Shown here piece after piece: positions 1 through 10,631 of a stretch of DNA of 24,375 nucleotides. Below the pieces are notes generated by a model. The model did no database searches. It was not told the DNA's origin and saw only the letters and a list, made by a program, of their open reading frames with translations. Within the stretch, counting starts at the first letter, position 1; each line of letters starts with the position of its first letter. A program made the translations under genes and the position numbers. The DNA is from Mesotaenium endlicherianum (taxonomy: Eukaryota > Streptophyta > Zygnematophyceae > Zygnematales > Mesotaeniaceae): the NCBI GenBank assembly GCA_009602735.1, contig WELA01011113.1:9905-34279 (forward strand), given 5' to 3'.

Positions 1-40
1 GGGGGGGGCGGGGCTGAGGGAGGCGGACGAGCGGCAGCAC

Positions 41-1057
41 CTCATAGATGACAGCATATTTCTTGTAGCGATCGGCGTACTGCGGCCGGATGGTGAACCC
101 ATACATGTCCCTGCACGCCACAGGCAGCGGGCCAACAGCGAGAGAAGGCACAACTCCTGCATCAGGCCATGGCTGCAGGCAGGACCTTACCTTTCCCTGT
201 GTGGAGAGAAAGAGCACCAACTAGGTGGTGCACAGTGTGACCAGAAGCAGGCTGCCGTTGGTGGCCGGAATTGGTGACCTAAAAGGGCGCCAAGTGGCCC
301 CTTGGCCCTCGTCTGCAGGGGGGCTCCTAGCAGCTGCCGCCGCTCGTTGGGACAGGCTTGCAGCTCAAGGGTTGCTTACGGAGATGGCACATGCGATATC
401 AATCGGGCAGGTAGAGGTCCCTCCCCGTCGAAGGATAATAAGTATCTTTCCAGTAGTAACTGAACTGAACCGGGAGAGTAACGAACAGGCGCCCACCCTC
501 TTTGAGATTTATTTATACGCAGCTGAATCGTATGCGACTGGTATGGATTGGATTCAGCCAAATGCTATGAGAGTGTGTGACGTAAACCCATGAATATGCA
601 CAACAAAACGAGCCCTTTTCTAGTGCTCCTCCTCGCCCTCGCCCCAATGAAACTTCCTCACAGTTTAGGTCATTGTCATTTCAGCAACGCTGCTTCCAGA
701 ACCTAGACCACTATATATTCACAATCCACCCCAACATTTTGTCCATGGACATCACAATGATATACTCTCTTCGACCGACCGACTCCCTGTCACTGCTTGC
801 GGATGTTAGAGTCATGGGAGGCTATAGCTCTTGGTAATTTGGGTACAAGTCACAGACACAATTGTTAAAAAGAGGAAAGGGGGATGTAGAGGGGACGCCT
901 CGCTTCCTAGCATCGAAGACCTCAAATCCATGTAAATCGCGACAAGAACATCCCCATGTGTGTTTGACGATGCTTACCTGCTGAGCTCCACAGGAACAAC
1001 CTGGGCAGGCTTCTTGGCATTCGGCCATCCCCTCCCTTTCTTCTTGCTATTCTTCAT
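41..1057 (-). CDS. TBC-domain Rab GTPase-activating protein, N-terminal exons (partial)
   Basis: TBC proteins speed GTP hydrolysis by Rab GTPases and so switch off vesicle-traffic steps. Exon 1 (1057-978) starts at an ATG with an in-frame TGA 15 bases upstream and encodes a basic leader (MKNSKKKGRGWPNAKK...). It ends in phase 2 before GTAAGC. The exon at 110-41 starts after GGCGTGCAG and encodes RDMYGFTIRPQYADRYKKYA followed by VIYE, then a GTGCTG donor. This closely resembles the start of plant TBC proteins (RD-x-YGF-x-VRPQH-x-x-RY-x-x-YA-x-IY). Phases match, with AG|G restoring the Arg before DMYGF. A 6-nt segment at 191-196 (GGAAAG between CACACAG and GTAAGG) could be an additional micro-exon adding Glu-Arg without shifting frame. 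The remaining intron sequence (111-977) shows no other coding segment. The catalytic TBC domain lies beyond the left edge. Family assignment rests on one short but distinctive motif. Confidence 0.68.
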
Positions 1058-2817
1058 GACTGTGACCGCACCTCACCAGGCTAATTCATACGTCACAGGA
1101 GTACAGATTGAAAATCGCCCCGAGCAAGTAAAGTGAACAAAAAAACTGACGAAATTGAATTTGCTAGCTCACATGTTACCCAGTGTTTTACTTCATCTAG
1201 CGCTCAAGTGATTTCAAACCAAATGCGCTTAGGTTTCAGAACTAAGACAAAACACCTCTCCATATCTACAATACATGAAGAAGTTCAAGCACGATGAAGT
1301 GTCACTTCAACGGCAGTGTACATCTACTTTTCATGAATGGGTGTCGTTCGAACCTGTAAAGCTCGCAAAATGTGGTTCTACAAATTTCATGGATAGCTAC
1401 TGGAATGCAACCTGACCCCATATGAACAAACTGTCCCCTGGTAGTTTCTCAACGGACTTCAGGTGGTGCGATAATAACTTGCAGACTCACACCGACACAT
1501 CCGATTGGGAGTATCCCAAGACGCCAGGTCCTGACATGCCTCATAACTGCCATTATCATGATAACAAGTTGAAATCGACTTCAAACGCCACCATGAGACA
1601 GCCATGAATGGTGAGACTGCGTGAGACGGAAGGATGTCTCAGGATCTAGGGCGGCAGGCTTCCTGGATTGAAGCATAGTCAGCCGTTCAACGGTATGTGA
1701 GAGACCGATGAGCACAAGGTCTGAACCAAAATTGTCACGCGAAGCGGTTTCAGCACAACGACCTGCCATGTCGCGTGTCCCACGGAACGCAAAATACGCG
1801 GGTACTGAAAACGCTTATCCAGCGTACCAAATTGATTAATCAATAAGCAAAACGGTCGGCAGTTTTATGCCATAATGGGCTCTATACGAGGATGTTTCGG
1901 AACTTGCATACGCTTTGGGCCTAGGGTACGCAAAAAGGCTAACAGGAGTACGCAAAGTGGGACGGACCGCAAAACGGTTTCAAGGGGACAAATCTTATAA
2001 AGGGCACATGCACGTACATACACGTCTGCTTGAGTATCTACGAGATTACCTAACACGTGATTGTTCCGCCACCGTGTTTTATTAGTGTTGAACAAACAAG
2101 TATGCAATATGGACGCAAGGTACCTATCCCACCCAACTTTCTTTCTATGGAGTCATGATATATGCACCAGACATCCTACAAAAACGAGTATGCTTGTTTG
2201 TGTTGAAAGGCTTCATTGTGGTCAAAAAGGACTATACCTTGACCATCCCCCAAAAGCTAAGCGAATATAATCCCTAACGCCGTGATGCAAGGAGGCTGCT
2301 GACTTGCTAGTTTAACTCCTTCGATGCCTTAATACTTTAACCAATTATCAATTGGAACTTGACCTAGTACGTCGATCATTCCATTCACAATTCCGTAAAG
2401 TGTACACCACATTCTTCCTGGTTAACCAAGAAATGTTCAACTCCCCTACACTTAACACCTTCACGTTGGTTTCTATGACGCAATATTTGCCTACACTTGG
2501 TCCAGACCACCAAATTTCTGACTACACAAATGACATATAAGTTCTCCTGCCTTTTCCCACCCTCCTATCATACACGCATCACTCAACACATAATGTACCA
2601 CATACTACCTAGCTATACAGGCCCTTCACTGAAAAGAGGGGCGAGGCTGCCAACCCTGCAGCCAGCTTGGCCGTGCCTAGGAGGATCCAACAAGTGAAAC
2701 TCGGGCAAAGGAATGTGAAACGCCCCGTGGGCGAGCAGCACCACAACCATGACCAAGACGAGTGCATGTCTCAATTACAGCAGACGGCACACCCCCTCGT
2801 GTTGCTGCTGCACCTCC
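1058..2817. other. Spacer between the TBC gene and the Bet1 gene
   Basis: This is the 5' flank of the minus-strand TBC gene and the 3' flank of the minus-strand Bet1 gene. It is AT-richer than the exons. Only short open frames with no recognisable product or good splice context were found, and no repeat or RNA gene was seen. The TBC promoter must lie near 1058-1300, but no clear TATA motif was identified. Confidence 0.4.
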
Positions 2818-5183
2818 TCATCTCTTTGTGATGAAGTAGACAAGGGCAAACAGAGCCACACAGGAGACCACTATGGTGGCCAAGTTGCGACTCGACTTTG
2901 TCTCGAATACCTGCATCCCCCACATCGAATCAAAGAAACGCCACAATGCACAAAGCCGCACACTTAGCTGACATTCTCGACTCTGCACGATCTTCCAACC
3001 GGGCCCTTTCTATTTCCTGCCAGCCATCCTGCCAAGGCCAGCCAGCCATGTAATTGCCTGCATTTTGCTTGCCACCTCCAGTAACTTCTCATGCAGGGCA
3101 GGAGCCTACGGAAATAACAGCCGAGTTTGGCCATACTTGTCTACTGCACTCTCATGCAGCACGGGTGCCCGGCCACCAACCACATGTCCGCTCGCCAATG
3201 TCACGACCTCCTCTAGACATGCCGCCCTTCGCATTTGCTTGTACTGTCAACTTGTGTGCAGTGCTCTCTGCTGTCACAAAGTTTAGTGATCGTTTACACT
3301 TGGCGGTACTTGGTACTTAAGCCCCCTTTGGGACTCACACACAAAAAAGAGGAGCCGAGGGCATGCAAGGAATTGATGCATTAACAGGTTCCGCATGATA
3401 CACAATTGGCTTCGCCTCGAAGCAACACCTTCCTGACCAAGCAGGCTAAGAAGCAAGGATGAAGGAACAAACCACGAGACAATGTGCCCGTGCCTGTCAA
3501 GAAACACACTCTCAAATAAAAACCCACAACACAAGACAGCCTCATGACACATAGAGCAGAAGGTGTGACTCCTGTTTAAAAGATACAGAAAAGGACAAAT
3601 ATCAGCCCGGAGGTACTCTTGCCCTGCAAATGACTTGTCGTCATCTGGAGTTGAACTCACTTCTAGGCTTTGTTAGGTGCTTCTTCTCCTTTGTTGTAGT
3701 TTTGCGTTGCAGGTGCAGAGTGCCATAACAAGATGCGTTCTGGCACTTCAGGTGAGGCGACATTGATGGAGTCGAAGGCGTATAAGAACTGAGTGTGAAG
3801 TGCTGCATCTCAGGATTGCAATGGATGAAGGGAGTGCCTACCTTTGTAAATTTGTCAACAGTGCCTGACAGCACTCTGCGTGCCGATTCAAATTCAATGC
3901 CCTGCAAAGGCATAACAGAACTATCATCATTATTAAACCATGACACTTTCAGGGCAGGTGGCTACATATGCAATACATTGTTCACAGCATGCCCTGGTGA
4001 ATGCCCTGAGCTTGCAGGGCGCCTTACATTTGATCTAATCCACCCATCTGCAGCATAGTGGACCTTCCTGTCTTAATTTATTTACCAGTGCAAGAGATAA
4101 AAATTTGCAAACGCTCTCAGCCAGCGGAGTACTACTACTTGTGGACCAAGAAACTGCTACAGAAGAGTAAAGCGAGACCAAAGAGAGTAGTCAGTCAATT
4201 ATGAAGCAGTGCTGCAATCCCCCTGTTTTCACATTCCCATCCTGAAAGCAGTTCCCTCATATTTGGAACTTGGCACGTCATCAGTACCGACTCTTTGCCT
4301 AGCCAATACACTGGCAGCTTCAGAAACAGAAACAGAAGCATATTTTTTTGATGATATAGACTTCATACTAAGTCATTGGCATTAATTGTTTGATACAGGC
4401 TATCGCAGAAGTAGCTCATGGATGCTGGTAATACACCATGCATCATATGGCATAACAATCTAATATGTGGATGAAGAACTGATTACCATGGAGTCAAGGA
4501 ACTTGTTCTGAGACTCCACCTCACCATGTATGTCCTTTGTCAGCTGCATGCCATGACATTCATGAAAGCATGACATAGCTGTCAGAAGTCATCCCTTCAC
4601 TTCCAAAACGTTGTAATATCAGACCGCTATACATGACAGGAAGAATAAAAAAATATGGCTTGACACACAGAAGCTTCAAAAGAATAGACTCGTTTTCATC
4701 GTCCGTCCCAGCTGAAGGAGCTCAAACAATACGTGACTGACAAGATAGTCGCGGAATTATATGTCCTAGACACGATAAGACAAGTAAGAGGCTCATGGTT
4801 GTTTCAGAGACTTGAATGCCTGCAACACCAACAGGGTGCTCCTAGCATCGCAAATATCCATTGTAAGACATGTTGCTCCCAACTAACTTGCCAGAGGAGA
4901 TGAAATAAGTTCTTGTTACTAAAAAATGATACCCCCTGGAGCCACCCACCTCTGACAATTACACCTCTACATGAACTTTCTCAAAGCCCGCGCTCTACCC
5001 CATAAGCGATCTGGCTACTTTTGAAGTCATATCAAGTACCTGCTTTATGAGACGTGCTCGATCCTCGAGCTCGCTCAGGGACTGATCATTTTCTTGTTCA
5101 GCTATCTCGCCAGTGTATGACGACGAGGCTTTTAATCCCCCTGCCTCCAAATCGTCAAAAAGTGCACTCCTGCCAGACCTTCT
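2818..5183 (-). CDS. BET1: Bet1-type Qc-SNARE, tail-anchored (exons 2-5)
   Basis: Bet1 is a Qc-SNARE for fusion of ER-to-Golgi vesicles, anchored by a C-terminal membrane helix. Four phase-0 exons join cleanly. 5183-5040 (48 codons) contains RRSGRSALFDDLEAGGLKAS and then SSYTGEIAEQENDQ, closely like plant BET11/BET12. 4543-4487 (19 codons) reads LTKDIHGEVESQNKFLDSM. 3901-3842 (20 codons) reads GIEFESARRVLSGTVDKFTK. 2910-2818 encodes VFETKSSRN, the membrane segment LATIVVSCVALFALVYF, then ITKR and TGA. The SNARE helix runs from about LSELEDRARLIKQ to DKFTK, and the Gln in ESQN is the likely zero-layer residue. The introns (5039-4544, 4486-3902, 3841-2911) contain no other gene that I can support. 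The assembled protein is near 120 residues, the usual Bet1 length. Only the very N-terminus is uncertain. Confidence 0.92.
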
Positions 5184-5462
5184 CTTGAGAAAGAAAAGGT
5201 AGCCACAAGTGGTACCACGGTTCAGATGCCAAGTACACACAGCAAAGCCTACCAGTCACCAATCCTATAGGCAGGAGTCCCCGTTTTGCATTCGCGATGA
5301 AAAGCACTCCACCTGCTCTACCGTTCCCTTAGTGCACTAAGTATAACATCACTTGGTCCTCATTCAGAGCTCACTTTGATTCAGGTGATGCATTAACCTA
5401 CGGTCACTTCCTATTGCTGGATTGTTGACGTCCCACACCGCTGCCAGATGTTTGTTCTTGAC

Positions 5463-5488
5463 CTCGTGCTTTTCCAACGAACGTGCAT
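5463..5488 (-). CDS. BET1: Possible first coding exon of the Bet1 gene
   Basis: An ATG at 5488 opens MHVRWKST and ends in phase 2 at AG before GTCAAG. It could be joined to an acceptor two bases inside the next exon (CTCAAGAG at 5184-5182), giving ...KSTRRSGRSALF, similar in length and basic character to the N-terminus of plant Bet1 proteins. The donor is weak (GTCAAG), and other short first exons are possible, including one joined in phase 0 at 5183. Confidence 0.3.
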
Positions 5489-7217
5489 TCGTTTGTCAAA
5501 CGTACTCGTTGCATACTAACTTTTGACCACGCCACTTAAGTCCCACTTGACAAGAAGCCTGCATCAGGTATTTGTAAACTGGTCAATCGAAGCTATTATT
5601 TGTCAATGGGACTCCTTCGCCCGCCTTTCACCCTCTTGCTCCTAAGCCATACTTCAATTCTTCTTTTCAGCAGTTGAGCAAATTACCTTTTGTTATAACT
5701 CATGACTTCGGACTTTCAAGCCCTGCAATTAGTCCCTTAACAAGCAGTAAAGAACACACGGACGCGGTCAACTACGACCACCACAAAGTGAAGATGTTTC
5801 CACAAACTAATCACGATTTAGTCGGGAAAGAAAGCGACTGCAGATAAGCAGATGAATGGTTTCGAAGAAGAGCTATGTCACTGTAGCATGCATCTGAGCA
5901 CTAAGCGAGAAGAATTGGGTCTCACAATCGATTAGGCTTGGTCAAAGAAGGCCCGTCTAAACGCTTTGTCTAATAAAGTCGCAAACAGGTCTGCTCGTGA
6001 ACACGCGAGGGCTACACTGTGTGCACGGGTGTCACAATTAATTGCAGATCGATACAGCGTTACTAAACTGGTGTTAATGAACCTAACCATCGGTGCCAAA
6101 CGGTGCCGAAGCTATTCATCGATTCGGACTGTGTATACTCTTCCTGAAGTCCCCGTTGTAGCTCCATGTTGTCCCCTCCATCTCTAATGCTGTTCAAAAT
6201 AAAGCTCAACTCATGGGTCAAGCTCATTACCATTCAGTGCTCTTGACTGATGGCGTGACGATGACATGTTCCAGTATGACACGGTATTAGATGTTTAGAA
6301 AGTGCGTGGTCAATCAATATAAGTTGCAGTAAATCCGTTGAATCGTATTGCTTAAAGGCATCTAGGTCTTGATGCCCGTGCATCAAGTATGAAAAAAGAA
6401 GGAATCATTTTTTTGTCCAGTAAGCTGAGACGGTTGAGAAAAGAGAGTTTGGCCAGAAGAAACGGTTTGTCCTAATACTTTGCTCTAAGAGAACTGACAT
6501 GAGGACAGCGCAGGAGCATGCTGTTGTAGATGCAACCAAGTGAGAAGCACAATTGTTGTTTATGAGCTGCACATTGTACGAGGGCCATTCAAGCTGTGCA
6601 TTACAAGGACCAAACCAGGAGTAATTATGCAAAGGTGGCCAGAAGCGTCTCCTTTAAAGAGAGCAAGTCATGCACGTTTAAGTCATTTATGTTGAAATCA
6701 CTCCTCTCAAGGACCAATGGGCCCAAAACTGGTTGCTCGGGCGTCTTCATTTCTGGCCCCAAGCTCAAAGCACAGCACCTACATCGATGGCCATCCCTTT
6801 AACAGCGCACTTGAACTCCTCCTGCCCTTTCCTCATGATACTGATGCTGCAGTAATTAAGGTACTCAATTGATCCCAACTTACAGTTATACTGGAAGCTG
6901 CAACCTTCAGCAATAATGCAGCCCTGTTACTAGCCTCCTTGTTTGAAATGGTACTTGACCACTCGAGGCAAAGCCATAAGTAATGTACCCAGGGAAGCAA
7001 CTAGTGCAAATTTTTGCTGCATATATATTTATCACCCAGTAGTTGCAGCAGTTCGCGGGCTGATGGACACGTTATCACTCACCCTGTGAACCCATCCCTA
7101 TGCTGCCAACATACCCTAAGGGTCGGACAAGACAGGGCATGGGTTGAAGGGTATCGAACACCGTCTGCAACACCTATCGATGACACCCCAGCGCCTCTTT
7201 GTCCCTTTCTCATGCAG
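5489..7217. other. Spacer between the Bet1 gene and the long plus-strand gene
   Basis: This lies between the divergent Bet1 (minus) and the exon series beginning at 7218 (plus), so it should hold both promoters. I see no convincing promoter motif. One minus-strand frame near 6930-6770 (containing SIEYLNYCSISIMRKGQEEF) looks protein-like but has no partner exon or clear family. The rest shows only short shadow frames. Confidence 0.35.
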
Positions 7218-7533
7218 TCGAGCGTGACCCAGTGTGCCAGTCAGCTGGAGCCTCTGACTGGGAGCTTCCATGTGCTCCGCACGAGCGTGGCCTCTTTTCT
7301 GGAACAAGCATTCCTGGACAAGTACATCCGGGGCCAAGGTGTGCACTCACAAACTTCACCAGGCTCTCACCTGAAAGCAGGATCAAGAGCAACACCATGG
7401 GGACTCTCGGCGCTGTTCCACTCTGCTTTCCGTACAACGAGAGCCTGAATATGCAGAAGGAGCCAAATGTGCCCGGGTGCTGCCTTGTGACGTCTGGCAC
7501 ACAGAGGCTTGTTATGGGGTACACTTCTGCCAG
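7218..7533 (+). CDS. Two exon-like segments, product unrecognised
   Basis: Segment 7218-7321 follows a strong acceptor (CCCTTTCTCATGCAG) and encodes 34 residues, including LRTSVASFLEQAFLD, then ends in phase 2 at GTACAT. After a 59-nt intron, 7381-7533 resumes in the matching phase with IKSNTMGTLGAVPLCFPYNE and later CCLVTSGTQRLVMGYTSA, ending in phase 2 before GTGGCA. Third positions in this frame are about 70% G or C. These are probably early exons of the long plus-strand gene, but I could not join them further with certainty. An open frame on the other strand overlaps this stretch, so strand is likely but not proven. Confidence 0.35.
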
Positions 7534-7966
7534 GTGGCACCGGGGTAGAGGAGCTCCAGCTCACCATCACCGATTTGCGCCATGCTGTCTGCCCCAAGCT
7601 GACATGTTACAGGCATCGGTGAGCTCTCCGTGTGACCTGTCCCGTGCAGGTCACTTCGTTGCTCTATCCAGCGGAACGGCCATAGATAGAACTGACGTTG
7701 TTGGCATCGCTGCAGGTACTCGCCCCCTCCTATCCCTCCTCCCCTCTGCCGCTGCTCCTCAACTCTTCCCCCCACAAGGGGCATGGCACGTAGGGGCACA
7801 CTCTCCAGCGTCACTAGCAACACTACAGGCTGTTTCCTAGCGGAAAAATGTAAGCAGACCTGCAAGCATGAAGCTTGGTGCGATTGGCTGCCATGCTGCA
7901 TGCGCGTGAGAGGACTTATTTACAACGGCATTCTGATGCACCTGGCAATGGGAGGCTGTGGCTCTC

Positions 7967-7999
7967 CTCCCTCCTCCTCCTCCTCCTCCTCGTACTCCT
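7967..7999. repeat. (CTC)n simple repeat
   Basis: A run of TCC/CTC triplets lies in the presumed intron sequence of the plus-strand gene. It is one of several pyrimidine-rich tracts on the plus strand of this region. Confidence 0.8.
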
Positions 8000-8530
8000 C
8001 CTGTGCCAGGAAAGCTCCACATGGCAGTGACTCGCGACACGTACCATCGTCTCGGACTCACAGGTTTGCTCCGCAGGCTTGTCCCCCGGTCTCCGCCCCC
8101 GTACCATGGCCTCCCCCCACGTCCCTTGGCCTCCCCCCACGTCCCTGAGCTGCCGAGGGCTTCCACAGCCTGACTTCCCGTTTCTGACCGCCCAAGTGCA
8201 ACCCTGTGGAGTCTGCCTTGAATCGTGAGAGAGGGCACCTGCGGGCGTGGAAGCTTTGAGTGCCTGCGGCCACAGAGGAATGGGCCCCATGCCAAGACCT
8301 CTGCTTCTACATCCTCTCTCGGCATCGTCCTACGTCATCCTCTCCCGGAATGATGCTACATAAGGCTTCCATCTCATGAAGCTATTAGACCTTGTGAAAT
8401 GCTTGGGAGGACCACTCCCTTGTTCTTAGCACGTGGGCATTTTGGGTGCGTCCCAAGAACGTCCCAGAATCGTTCATAGATAGGGGTTAAGGGCAGGCCT
8501 TAGGGCACAGTACACCTGTGTTTTTACCAG

Positions 8531-8655
8531 GCCTCTGTGCCAACGTGACAACACTGCCTCTCAGTATTGTCCTTCCACCCTCAACTCTCAACCTTTGTTG
8601 TGCTGACTTCTCAGCAACAATCTGGTTCTCACGAGGCATAGCAGGCAAGAAGCAG
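8531..8655 (+). CDS. Possible exon of the long plus-strand gene
   Basis: It follows a good polypyrimidine acceptor (TGTGTTTTTACCAG) and is open for 41 codons, containing LPLSIVLPPSTLNLCCADF and SATIWFSRGIAGKKQ. It ends at CAG before GTATCT. No family is recognised. The minus strand is also open here, so this is a weak call based on splice signals and strand agreement with neighbouring segments. Confidence 0.22.
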
Positions 8656-9123
8656 GTATCTGATGCTCGGAAGTACCCATCTCTGCTGGTTCCTCCTTGC
8701 AACGTCTTAAGAACGCTTGCAGCTCCCTCCAGAGGCACTCCTACGCTCTTCTCTTCGACTCCCACTTACAAAGCTCTGGAAGCAATCAGCAGAGCCTCTC
8801 CCCCTCATTGCCCCTGAAGCTTCTCTGAAGCTTCCAGTCCCCGCTCAGCCAAACGCATCAAAGCATTCCGCTCACCTTCATCCCAGACCGGCACCCTACC
8901 CCAAAAACCTCTCCAACCTCAGCCTCATATAAACCCAGCTCTGACTGACCTGCCTGGACCCCCTGTTCTCTTCACGAGTGCTCATGCCTGCGCAGTGTAG
9001 ACCGCCTTTGCCCCTCGTTGTGATGTGTTCCACCTCTCTGTCCCTTGTTTGTATGTGAGCGCCATCGCCCCCCTGCCTGCCTATTGATTAATGGGGCATC
9101 TTCTTCTGGGCGTGTGTGCGCAG

Positions 9124-9546
9124 GGAAAGCCTCGGAGCTGACACCTGGACAGCGCTACAGTATCCCCGCCCACCCCAAGCAGGCACATCGTTGCGCACAC
9201 CGCATCATTCACTCTCCAACACGTGTTTACACACACATATATATGTGTGTGTGTACATATCTAAGAATGCACATGTTTGTGCATGCATAGGTGTGTGCAG
9301 AATTGCTGCATGCTGACTCTTTCTCCATGTGGTCTAGGTCTAAAGCCCGGCAACGAGTGTGAATCCTCCCGCCTGGCGGCCACTCCTGGCCCTCCTGACA
9401 GTCATGCTGCAGCTCAGAGCTCCTGTGGCCTGCTGCACTCCGGACCCTCTCCGACCCTCTCCCCACCCTCTCCCGACCCTCCTAATCAGAGCAATCCAGC
9501 CAGCAGAGGGAAAAGCCAACCTCTCCTATCTCCCCGCCCTCTGTGA
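9124..9546 (+). CDS. Possible pair of exons in the plus-strand series
   Basis: 9124-9222 follows GTGTGTGCGCAG and encodes GKASELTPGQRYSIPAHPKQ and a further 12 residues, ending in phase 1 at GTGTTT. A second segment begins after GGTCTAG at about 9338 in the matching phase (LKPGNECESSRLAATPGPPD...). It becomes Pro/Ser-rich and stays open until a TGA at 9544-9546. The second part is low-complexity and may be partly intron. No family is recognised. Confidence 0.22.
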
Positions 9547-10631
9547 AACCCTTGGAGTGCAAGCAAGCCTGCAAAGAGCAGGCGCTGCACCCAATCCCGC
9601 TTCCCTGGGGATCAGGAAACTACTCTAGAGCTCTCCTCGGAAAACCCGACAGAGCCCTAACCCCTACCCCCGCCCTCCACCTCGCCCTTGCACCGCAACG
9701 CAAGAGCTTGATATAACCACAGCCCGTCTCTCTTCCCGTCAGAGAAACTGCAGCAATCCGTGCGAAGAGGAGACACAGCCGCCTGTGCGCTGGCGGGCAC
9801 ATGAGCCACTCGGCAGTCCCTGGGTGCGCCGTGCGCCGGTGGTTGACGCCTTGACGTGCCGAGAGAGCAGACATCTGCATCGACCTGAGGGCCCCCTCCT
9901 TCGTTGCCGGCAGAAAGCTTCACGACCGGGTGGGTGGGTGCATGGGCGTGCCCCCAGCTTCTTCTGTTCTGTGTCGCTTAGTCCTGAAACGCCTGCATCG
10001 TGCTTGGATCAATCTTGTAGCTAGAGTTGAGGCTGCGTGTCTCTCTTGGCCCCCCTCCAGCCAAGGCTTGGACACCCCAGTATATGTAGCGGGGGCGTTG
10101 ATGTAGCTCGCCAGCTGGGAGCGAGTGACGATCGTGTGACATGTGTGGCCCTTCCTGCCTCCGAGCCGTCTTGTATCTCCATATGCGGGCCCTGCACACA
10201 AGCGTACATTTACGTGCACAGACAAGCTCACGCCCACATGCAGATTCTGAAAGAGCTTGGAAAGAGAAGAAAAATGGTGATGGGCACGAGTGCTAGCAGG
10301 AGCGCATGTGGGACCGTGTAGTCCGCTGCACGCCGGGGGGTACTCGTGAAGGGGTATTGAAGGCGACCTGATTGATCTTGCAGCAAGTTCAGGCGGGGCA
10401 CGGTGTATGCAGACATACACCTGCGCACATGCACCCATGCGCTCTATATCTTTTTCATGTGCAAGCAAAGCAGCGAAAGCACAACGTCACGCGGACACGC
10501 GGCATGTGTGCACTGCCAGCCAACAAGCGACGTGCAGAAACTGTTTCCTGACAAAAAGCCCCAAAAAAAGACAAGGGACTGGAGCTTGGCACGGCTGGGG
10601 ACGATCTGTGGCTTGCTATTCCTCGCTTGAG

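Noticed and set aside
6770..6935. Minus-strand frame containing SIEYLNYCSISIMRKGQEEF
   Set aside because: No recognisable family. A strong GTAAGT donor inside it would interrupt the frame, and no upstream or downstream exon could be joined.
9735..9925. Plus-strand segment with PPVRWRAHEPLGSPWVRR
   Set aside because: Minus-strand frames over the same bases have equal or better third-position bias, so neither strand can be preferred.
9978..10199. Minus-strand frame with RYIYWGVQALAGG and SSYKIDPSTMQAFQD
   Set aside because: It looks protein-like but a second minus frame over the same bases looks equally good, there is no clear partner exon, and it lies within the plus-strand exon series.
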